26,172 nt of DNA from a virus, in IMG/VR virus record IMGVR_UViG_3300008110_000447, positions 1 to 26,172 of that record; one strand, written 5' to 3'. The notes beneath the pieces were generated by a model. That model saw only the letters and a list, made by a program, of their open reading frames with translations. It did no database searches and was not told where the DNA came from. Made by a program: the position numbers and the translations under genes. This document shows, one piece after another, positions 22,332-26,172 of the stretch (positions are counted from its first letter, which is position 1; each line of letters opens with the position of its first letter).

Positions 22332-22770
22332 ATGAAGAACTGTAGTATATATCATACTTACGTAAGTCTGGCATTGACAAGACGTTCTCTATTATAGCCT
22401 TTGTATGGATTAAATCATCATAATAGCCATCATCATACAGGCCACTGCCAAAGAAGAAACCGTTGCTTGTAGGCAACAAGTCCTTTGCCTTCTTTGTATG
22501 TGCAAGCACTTCATTAACCAAAGCAAGCAGCTTCTCTAGGTCTGCAACAGACACAAGGTATTCGGCACAGTTGTCCACACCACCTTGGACGTTATCAACA
22601 AACCACTTGTGGATGTGGTTAGCCTTGCGCCAATAGCCAGCCTCATATGAAAGTTCTTTGACTGTCATACCGTTAACCTTCAGGTCTTCAAGCTGGTCAC
22701 GCAAAGCCTTGCCTCCATCATCGTAGTCATAGATGTACCGCTTAGCGGTCAAGTACATGTCTAGTCCCAT
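22327..22770 (-). CDS. conserved phage protein, MGLDMYL type
   Basis: 147 residues with MGLDMYLTAKRYIYDYDDGG, EAGYWRKANHIHKWFVDNVQ, GGVDNCAEYLVSVADLEKLL, LLPTSNGFFFGSGLYDDGYY. This is a widespread family in phages and prophages (MGLDMYL...GYWRKANxIHxWFV...C.EYxVS...GFFFG) with no experimentally assigned role that I know. The AGGGG in AAAAGGGGAAATGAA serves as ribosome site. The stop falls inside near-palindrome copy 4, after which the next promoter region begins. Confidence 0.88.
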   Translation of the reverse strand: MGLDMYLTAKRYIYDYDDGGKALRDQLEDLKVNGMTVKELSYEAGYWRKANHIHKWFVDNVQGGVDNCAEYLVSVADLEKLLALVNEVLAHTKKAKDLLPTSNGFFFGSGLYDDGYYDDLIHTKAIIENVLSMPDLRKYDIYYSSSW

Positions 22771-22771
22771 T

Positions 22772-23104
22772 TCATTTCCCCTTTTGTTTAAAGAATTTAA
22801 TTACAAGCAACCCAATTATAAACCCAATTACATACACAACGTATGGATTGTACAACACAGAAGTCCATTTCACCTCTTCCTTAGTCCAATCATAAGAGGA
22901 TGTCAGGAAACCGACAACCCCTGCATGTACGTTCTTGCGTCTCTCACGCACCACACGCTGTCTTCCAGCCTCTGACACCTTGAAGACAGGGCTGTCTATA
23001 GCCAGCATTGTTCTGTGCCCTATAACCCTACCCTTGTCCTTACCTTCCAATGCCTTCACAGAGAAGACACGCTTGTGCAAATTGAAATATACAAACACTT
23101 TCAT
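22772..23104 (-). CDS. conserved phage protein with C-terminal TM
   Basis: 110 residues: MKVFVYFNLHKRVFSVKALE, then GKDKGRVIGH, VFKVSEAGRQRVVRERRKNV, HAGVVGF and a C-terminal membrane segment (about 86-105, PYVVYVIGFIIGLLVIKFF). The block VFVYFNLHKxxxSVKALEGxxKGRVIxH...VSEAGRQRVxxxxRKNVHAGVVG is common in phages of many types; function unknown. Here the usual soluble domain carries an added membrane anchor. The ATG overlaps the previous stop. Confidence 0.85.
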   Translation of the reverse strand: MKVFVYFNLHKRVFSVKALEGKDKGRVIGHRTMLAIDSPVFKVSEAGRQRVVRERRKNVHAGVVGFLTSSYDWTKEEVKWTSVLYNPYVVYVIGFIIGLLVIKFFKQKGK

Positions 23105-23304
23105 TCCTTCTCTCCTATAAGGTCTTGCCTGATTGCATCAAGCTCTGCTAACACTTTCTTTCTTGAGCCTGTAAAACCCTCTCGCTTGAGGATGGCATAC
23201 GCAGTTGTACCCTTGACAACTTTGATGCCCTGCATCTCTAGCTTAAGGGCTGTGCGAAGGGTTAACAAACGTGCTGCCCCTATCTGATTACCTGTGAATA
23301 TCAT
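23101..23304 (-). CDS. small conserved phage protein, 67 aa
   Basis: MIFTGNQIGAARLLTLRTAL then KLEMQGIKVVKGTTAYAILK, REGFTGSRKKVLAELDAIRQ and a short end. The pattern GNQIxxARLLTLRxALKLExxGxK...AYxILKxExFxGxxxxVLxxL is frequent in phages. It is helical and may bind nucleic acid, but nothing is assigned. ATGA overlaps with both neighbours. Confidence 0.84.
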   Translation of the reverse strand: MIFTGNQIGAARLLTLRTALKLEMQGIKVVKGTTAYAILKREGFTGSRKKVLAELDAIRQDLIGEKE

Positions 23305-23579
23305 GCTGCTTTCCTCATCAAAATCTCTAGGAAGTTCTCCCCAATGTAGGGAAGCTTAACCCAAACCTTACCCTGCCGCTTACCCTGAAAATCATACATG
23401 ACTTCTTCATAGCCAGCAATGTCGTGGGCATAGATGCTGCCCATCTCTGTATACGTGCCAAAGACTGTAGCCATGCGTATGCTGCCACGCTTGTTGTCTT
23501 CAAGCACAGCCTCCCATCCATTACGCAGGACAACACGTGTCCCCTTCTTCAATGCATTTGTTTGTACATACTTGCTCAT
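23301..23579 (-). CDS. hypothetical phage protein, 92 aa
   Basis: MSKYVQTNALKKGTRVVLRN at the start, then GWEAVLEDNKRGSIRMATVF, GTYTEMGSIYAHDIAGYEEV and a basic end. It looks like a small beta-barrel (SH3-like) fold from its alternating hydrophobic pattern. I recall homologous sequences in other podoviruses without function. AAGGAG lies 5 nt before the ATG. Confidence 0.82.
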   Translation of the reverse strand: MSKYVQTNALKKGTRVVLRNGWEAVLEDNKRGSIRMATVFGTYTEMGSIYAHDIAGYEEVMYDFQGKRQGKVWVKLPYIGENFLEILMRKAA

Positions 23580-24208
23580 ACCATCTCCTTGATTTGAAAA
23601 ACCTTAGCCATCTTACGTGAATGTGCCACATATGCAACAACCTTCACATCCTTATTCCAACAGGCAGTGCATGTGTCACACTTGCCAGCTTGCAAACTAC
23701 TAGGGCATACGTGCACACCACGTCTATGCTCATGCGTTTTGATAACCATTGATGTGGTTGTCCCTGCTATCTGCTCTTCTACATTGTCGGCACTGAGGCG
23801 CACGACAACATTAGGCAAACTGTCCAAAGCCCCTAAGACATGGGCATACTTGTCAAACTTGTGCATACGTGTGGGCAGCCAATGCTTGACATGCGGGGTG
23901 AGCCTACAAACTTCATGGATTTTCCATGCCAAGTCAACAGAATAAATATCTCCGCTGTCAAACCATCGAAATTTCTTCTGCTTTGACAAAGCCTTGACCA
24001 TGCGAGCCACCCAATCATCTTCTTGCCAGTCTTCTTTGTTGTTTTTACGCAACGAAATAGCATCAGGCATGTGATAAAACCCCTGTGTGGCATAACAACC
24101 TTGACAAACCTCGACAAGCTTGCCATCTTTGCCAATGCTCCCTTGACAAGTCTCAAGGGCTTGCAAGCTCCAGCTAAAACAGCCGAGCTTTGATGTACGA
24201 CTAAGCAT
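23576..24208 (-). CDS. GP88-like cysteine-rich phage protein
   Basis: 210 residues. It has nine cysteines, including Cys35-x2-Cys38 (EVCQGCYATQGFY) and Cys177-x2-Cys180-x2-Cys183 (KCDTCTACW), plus RWFDSGDIYS (81-90) and HVKHWLPTR (106-114). The order matches the 'gene product 88' family (GP88) first described in mycobacteriophages, present in many phages and plasmids. The cysteine pattern suggests a metal or Fe-S centre, and the family has been noted for weak likeness to radical or nucleotide enzymes, but no activity is established to my knowledge. GGAGG lies 7 nt before the ATG; the start overlaps the 28-residue gene by 8 nt. Confidence 0.82.
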   Translation of the reverse strand: MLSRTSKLGCFSWSLQALETCQGSIGKDGKLVEVCQGCYATQGFYHMPDAISLRKNNKEDWQEDDWVARMVKALSKQKKFRWFDSGDIYSVDLAWKIHEVCRLTPHVKHWLPTRMHKFDKYAHVLGALDSLPNVVVRLSADNVEEQIAGTTTSMVIKTHEHRRGVHVCPSSLQAGKCDTCTACWNKDVKVVAYVAHSRKMAKVFQIKEMV

Positions 24209-24287
24209 AATATGCCTCCAAAAATAACATTGTCCAAACCAGCACCAATAAAACGGTGCATGTAACTGTGAATTGTCTATCTGTCAT
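24201..24287 (-). CDS. 28-residue single-TM peptide
   Basis: MTDRQFTVTCTVLLVLVWTM then LFLEAYYA: a short charged N-terminus followed by one hydrophobic helix, so a small membrane peptide. AAGGAG is 6 nt before the ATG. It is preceded by tandem-hairpin element R1, which fills the gap to the previous gene. The frame stays open further upstream through the hairpin element, but that part has no start signal and is not conserved as protein in the third copy. Function unknown. Confidence 0.72.
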   Translation of the reverse strand: MTDRQFTVTCTVLLVLVWTMLFLEAYYA

Positions 24288-24301
24288 TTGATGCTCCTTG
24301 C

Positions 24302-24342
24302 TGGCAGGATTGCCACATAAACCCACCATTGATGGGCTTATG
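24302..24342 (-). promoter_or_regulatory. tandem-hairpin leader element R1
   Basis: On the minus-strand RNA: stem CAUAAGCCCA / UGGGUUUAUG (24342-24333 with 24325-24316; one G-U pair), loop with AAUG, directly followed by UGGCAAUCCUGCCA (24315-24302), a 5-bp hairpin. The Shine-Dalgarno and start of the 28-residue gene follow about 9 nt later. Confidence 0.8.
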
Positions 24343-24349
24343 AAGTTTC

Positions 24350-24457
24350 CTACGACATACGCTCTACTAGATAGCCCTCTTCCTTGAAAACAACAGCCTC
24401 GGTGACAGGAACATTTTCTATCCAACGATTTAGGTTAGGCATAAATACACGATACAT
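24350..24457 (-). CDS. 35-residue phage protein
   Basis: MYRVFMPNLNRWIENVPVTE then AVVFKEEGYLVERMS. The start at 24457 was chosen because GGAG lies 7 nt upstream; the frame is open to 24580 but that would translate through hairpin element R2. Small, soluble, unknown function. Flanked on both sides by the tandem-hairpin elements (R2 upstream, R1 downstream). Confidence 0.72.
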   Translation of the reverse strand: MYRVFMPNLNRWIENVPVTEAVVFKEEGYLVERMS

Positions 24458-24471
24458 AATGGTCTCCAAAC

Positions 24472-24515
24472 TGGCAGGATTGCCACATATAAGCCCACAT
24501 TGTAGACCTATATGT
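24472..24515 (-). promoter_or_regulatory. tandem-hairpin leader element R2
   Basis: Minus-strand RNA: a 13-bp stem, ACAUAUAGGUCUA / UGGGCUUAUAUGU (24515-24503 with 24497-24485; three G-U pairs), loop CAAUG, then UGGCAAUCCUGCCA (24485-24472), identical to that in R1. The stem is longer than in R1 by paired changes. It lies between the 82- and 35-residue genes. Confidence 0.82.
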
Positions 24516-24524
24516 AACTCCCTA

Positions 24525-24773
24525 TCAAATTGCAATTGCTTGCTTCTGTACTGACAGGCGCTTTCTGTCACGATGAACATGCACCACAGCAGAAGGGCTA
24601 ACCTTTACAATCTGCCCACCACGTGCCAGCTTAACTGACACCTTGAAAAACCCACGACTGACAATCTGCCCATTGTGGCGATGTCCCTTCATGTCATAAA
24701 CCGTCAAAAATCTATTGCCATGGTTAGCAACAAATTGCTTCGCTACAAAAAAAGCCTTGATTGAATCAAACAT
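24525..24773 (-). CDS. hypothetical basic phage protein, 82 aa
   Basis: MFDSIKAFFVAKQFVANHGN at the start, then RFLTVYDMKGHRHNGQIVSR, GFFKVSVKLARGGQIVKVSP and a basic end with HVHRDRKRLSV. It is strongly basic, and the strand-rich pattern would suit a small nucleic-acid-binding barrel, though that is a guess. AAGGGAG lies 5 nt before the ATG. It is the first gene after the promoter at 24855-24882, with near-palindrome copy 5 in its leader. Confidence 0.8.
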   Translation of the reverse strand: MFDSIKAFFVAKQFVANHGNRFLTVYDMKGHRHNGQIVSRGFFKVSVKLARGGQIVKVSPSAVVHVHRDRKRLSVQKQAIAI

Positions 24774-24789
24774 AAAAACTCCCTTAAAA

Positions 24790-24807
24790 AGTTACTAACA
24801 AGTTACC
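24790..24807. repeat. near-palindrome copy 5, in leader of 82-aa gene
   Basis: Reads GGTAACTTGTTAGTAACT on the minus strand, between the promoter (24855-24882) and the ribosome site, about 40-58 nt into the transcript. Confidence 0.75.
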
Positions 24808-24854
24808 TACAAAGCGTAGGGAAAACCCTGGTTTTTCTCTATGCTCTGAAGACC

Positions 24855-24882
24855 ATTATACAGGCATCGAAGGGGCTGTCAA
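24855..24882 (-). promoter_or_regulatory. sigma70 promoter for right small-gene cluster
   Basis: Minus strand: TTGACA (24882-24877), 16-bp spacer, TATAAT (24860-24855), both perfect. The -35 lies inside an inverted repeat AGGGG-CTGTCAA-CCCCT (plus-strand 24871-24887), which could be an operator or a weak terminator for the 185-residue gene just upstream. Confidence 0.88.
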
Positions 24883-24901
24883 CCCCTCCGATTCTGTCTC
24901 A

Positions 24902-25459
24902 TTATACCTTCTCGTTGATTTTAGCCATCGCTTGAAGAATCAATTCTGAGGCCATCTTATAACCCTTCTCATAGCAGAGCTGTTGAATTATCTCTAGGTT
25001 ATTTAACATTTTATCTTCATCGGAGAATGTAACCTCTTCGATACCCTCTTCTCCCTCTTCGCTATCCTCTTTTGGGGCTTTGGTTACGTTACCCTCTTCA
25101 TCGATAACCTTTGAACCTGATTCTAGGCCTCTTAAATCTTTGACTAGGCTTTGCACTGACTCATAATTGTCTATGATATTGAACAGGGTTTGGCGTGTTG
25201 CCGATTCGCTGGCATGGTCGCATATCTTCTTAAATTCGCTTTTTCTTACTTTTGCAGTATTCGCATTGTAGAGCGATTTTGCTTGAGTACCATATCCTTC
25301 AATCATTGCTTGGTACTCTGCCTTATTTTCTACAGTGAAGACCCCTATAGTTTCTTTAAGGGTCTTAAGAAGCTTACCGTTTACGTTAGCCTGTTCACAT
25401 GCGAAGGCCGCGCCTAGTGCTTCAGGGCTTGTGCCCGCTGTTGTCTTTGTCTTTGCCAT
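24902..25459 (-). CDS. hypothetical acidic phage protein, 185 aa
   Basis: The start at 25459 was chosen because GGAG lies 8 nt upstream; an in-frame start at 25501 would lie in the hairpin element. MAKTKTTAGTSPEALGAAFA, then helices (LLKTLKETIGVFTVENKAEY, VRKSEFKKICDHASESATRQ, TLFNIIDNYESVQSLVKDLR), an acidic linker (EDSEEGEEGIEEV) and a final helix (LNNLEIIQQLCYEKGYKMAS). All-helical and acidic. The type is common as an early podovirus protein but I cannot name it. Preceded by element R3. Confidence 0.82.
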   Translation of the reverse strand: MAKTKTTAGTSPEALGAAFACEQANVNGKLLKTLKETIGVFTVENKAEYQAMIEGYGTQAKSLYNANTAKVRKSEFKKICDHASESATRQTLFNIIDNYESVQSLVKDLRGLESGSKVIDEEGNVTKAPKEDSEEGEEGIEEVTFSDEDKMLNNLEIIQQLCYEKGYKMASELILQAMAKINEKV

Positions 25460-25484
25460 TGTGTTTCTCCGTTTAGGTTGGTTT

Positions 25485-25527
25485 TGGCAGTATCGCCACA
25501 TAAGCCCTCATTCAAGGGCTTATATAG
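25485..25527 (-). promoter_or_regulatory. tandem-hairpin leader element R3
   Basis: Minus-strand RNA: stem AUAAGCCCU / AGGGCUUAU (25523-25515 with 25508-25500), perfect over 9 bp and extendable to 13 bp with two G-U pairs, loop UGAAUG, then UGGCGAUACUGCCA (25498-25485). It fills the gap between the 57- and 185-residue genes. Confidence 0.82.
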
Positions 25528-25528
25528 T

Positions 25529-25702
25529 TTACTGAGGTTTATTTGCTTTTACAGCGAAATATTCAATTATGAATTGTGGTGCCTCTACTTCTTGTGCAAG
25601 GGTAACAGTTGCCCAGTATTCCTCGGTTGTCATGGATGCAGTTGTTTTATGCTCCATTCGAATAAGTGCTGCCAGTATTTGCTCTTTCTGCTCTTTCGTC
25701 AT
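25529..25702 (-). CDS. 57-residue phage protein, first of left-going operon
   Basis: MTKEQKEQILAALIRMEHKT then TASMTTEEYWATVTLAQEVE and APQFIIEYFAVKANKPQ. Probably two or three helices; function unknown. AAGGAG lies 8 nt before the ATG. It is the first gene of the left-going region, behind the promoter at 25764-25794, with near-palindrome copy 6 in the short leader. Confidence 0.78.
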   Translation of the reverse strand: MTKEQKEQILAALIRMEHKTTASMTTEEYWATVTLAQEVEAPQFIIEYFAVKANKPQ

Positions 25703-25718
25703 TCTCGTTTCTCCTTGT

Positions 25719-25736
25719 GGTTACTTGCTAGTTACC
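25719..25736. repeat. near-palindrome copy 6, leader of first left-going gene
   Basis: GGTTACTTGCTAGTTACC, between the expected transcription start (near 25757) and the ribosome site of the 57-residue gene. Confidence 0.85.
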
Positions 25737-25763
25737 GAGAACCATTCTCTGCAACATGTCTTC

Positions 25764-25794
25764 ATTCTAGCAGAGTATCGGTGCTACGTGTCAA
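25764..25794 (-). promoter_or_regulatory. probable sigma70 promoter of left-going operon
   Basis: Minus strand: TTGACA (25794-25789), TAGAAT (25769-25764) with TGC before it (extended -10). The spacer is 19 bp, longer than ideal, so strength is uncertain; the extended -10 compensates. A small hairpin GAGAA-CCA-TTCTC (25737-25749) follows. Confidence 0.65.
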
Positions 25795-25823
25795 CGTGTC
25801 ATTAATACCCTACTGCTTTGAAG

Positions 25824-25841
25824 GGTTACTTAGTAGTTACC
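25824..25841. repeat. near-palindrome copy 7, upstream of rightmost promoter
   Basis: GGTTACTTAGTAGTTACC, 29 bp upstream of the -35 box at 25789-25794. With copy 6 it brackets that promoter. Confidence 0.82.
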
Positions 25842-25994
25842 TACCGCTTCCCCTACACCTATATACATGCAAGGGCTGTGCCATGTATACTTAAGTAGTC
25901 ATGTCGTTAATACCTTTGTTTGCAGACATGAGACAGTTGTAATGCTTACGTATTAACTTTATGTAAACACGTACTAAAGGCTTACATGATTTAT

Positions 25995-26039
25995 GCACCA
26001 TGTCAGTGCATTTTAGGTGTGTGTGCACTGTGTTGGTGC
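25995..26039. repeat. long imperfect inverted repeat
   Basis: GCACCA-TGT-CAGTGCA (25995-26010) pairs with TGCACTG-TGT-TGGTGC (26024-26039): 6 + 7 bp around a symmetric 3-nt mismatch and a 13-nt loop. GCACCAT recurs at 26056-26062. It has no T-run, so it is not a normal terminator. Confidence 0.6.
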
Positions 26040-26077
26040 TTCATGTGCGAGCTTTGCACCATAGTGGGGCATATTGT

Positions 26078-26105
26078 GTGACAGTTAACCCATAGGTACT
26101 ATATT
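26078..26105 (+). promoter_or_regulatory. possible right-going sigma70 promoter
   Basis: GTGACA (26078-26083), 16-bp spacer, TATATT (26100-26105), each 5 of 6 to consensus. It would drive transcription out of the window to the right, divergent from the left-going operon. Weak evidence alone. Confidence 0.35.
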
Positions 26106-26172
26106 AGGTGTTTACCCTGTAACTCTTAGGTATTACTTTCTGGCTGTTATTCCTGGCCTTGTAGTACTTAGG

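Larger units (their letters stand above)
25703..26172. other. non-coding right end, rich in inverted repeats
   Basis: About 470 bp without a supportable gene. It contains near-palindromes 6 and 7, a minus-strand promoter (25764-25794), a weaker possible plus-strand promoter (26078-26105) and at least three inverted repeats: TATACATG/CATGTATA around 25862-25889; TCATGTC 25899-25905 / GACATGA 25925-25931; and a long imperfect one at 25995-26039. TTAGG(T) occurs four times in the last 160 bp. It may be a genome end, origin or major intergenic control region; the sequence alone does not decide. Confidence 0.7.

Noticed and set aside
24302-24515. CGNPAS peptide shared by the upstream extensions of the 28- and 35-aa genes
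   Set aside because: It is the translation of the shared hairpin sequence; the third copy is read in a different frame and strong ribosome sites lie downstream, so it is not a protein domain.
24820-24840. AGGG-AAAA-CCCT / AAAACC-GGTTTT hairpins in the leader of the 82-aa gene as a terminator
   Set aside because: The alternative stems are only 4-6 bp with tight loops and no T-run follows on the minus strand; it would also cut the gene from its promoter.
24302-25527. Repeats R1-R3 as a CRISPR array or insertion-sequence remnants
   Set aside because: Only three copies at uneven distances with genes between them, no spacer-size regularity, no transposase or terminal repeats; RNA-hairpin conservation explains them better.
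25478-25894. 138-residue open frame on the plus strand at the right end
   Set aside because: It is antisense to the 57-aa gene, hairpin element R3 and the promoter, has no ribosome site, and its Cys/Phe/Leu/Ser-rich composition is that of an antisense shadow.
25891-26001. 36-codon minus-strand frame MVHKSCKPLV... in the non-coding right end
   Set aside because: No Shine-Dalgarno, no overlap with another gene, and it begins within an inverted repeat; a chance frame is more likely.
1-26172. tRNA genes and lysogeny genes (integrase, repressor, att site)
   Set aside because: No TTCRANNC-type arms in a cloverleaf setting and no recombinase or helix-turn-helix protein could be recognised by eye; absence in the window does not exclude them elsewhere.

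Overview
The window is a dense stretch of a tailed-phage genome, almost certainly a lytic podovirus with a T7-like replisome. It encodes lysis proteins, a short-tail adaptor and nozzle, a small tail fibre and very large internal virion proteins. It also carries a family A DNA polymerase, a primase-helicase, a gp2.5-type SSB and a 5'-3' exonuclease. No integrase, excisionase, tRNA or recognisable repressor gene is visible. No phage RNA polymerase is visible either. The promoters I can see are consensus host sigma70 type (TTGACA / TATAAT), so the phage probably relies on host polymerase. The host looks Gram-negative (holin and M15 endolysin, sigma70 promoters, AAGGAG Shine-Dalgarno sites), but I cannot name it. 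Terminase, portal and capsid genes are not here and presumably lie to the left.

Layout: 1-1542 (+) is the lysis block: two small membrane proteins, a GTA-type holin and an M15 endolysin. 1542-2527 (+) is a run of five tiny lysine-rich proteins linked by start/stop overlaps. A perfect sigma70 promoter at 2532-2560 then starts the tail and internal-protein operon, 2582-11681 (+): adaptor, nozzle, fibre, a possible 22-residue mini-gene, and four internal or ejection-type proteins. A hairpin terminator at 11696-11727 separates this from the convergent left-going half.

11729-25702 (-) holds the nucleotide and replication genes. In transcription order from the right they are: a cluster of very small early-type genes; a GP88-like cysteine protein; several small conserved phage proteins; a zinc-ribbon protein; primase-helicase; more small proteins; DNA polymerase; SSB; exonuclease; a metallopeptidase-like protein; an HNH protein; small proteins; a calcineurin-like phosphoesterase; a class II ribonucleotide reductase; and one small protein. 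Most neighbours share ATGA, GTGA or TAATG junctions, suggesting long, translationally coupled messages started from a few promoters (near 25.8, 24.9, 22.3 and 17.35 kb). 25703-26172 is essentially non-coding and rich in inverted repeats.

Two repeat systems stand out that no gene explains. First, seven copies of an 18-bp near-palindrome (core GTWACTNNNTAGTWAC) are spread over the left-going half: at promoters and leaders, at the convergent terminator, and inside the polymerase and exonuclease genes. They resemble dispersed operator or 'stoperator' sites. Second, three copies of a roughly 42-nt tandem-hairpin element fill three of the few intergenic gaps in the right-hand small-gene cluster. 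Their non-Watson-Crick positions are G-U pairs only on the transcribed strand, which points to a structured RNA element in the leaders of those genes.
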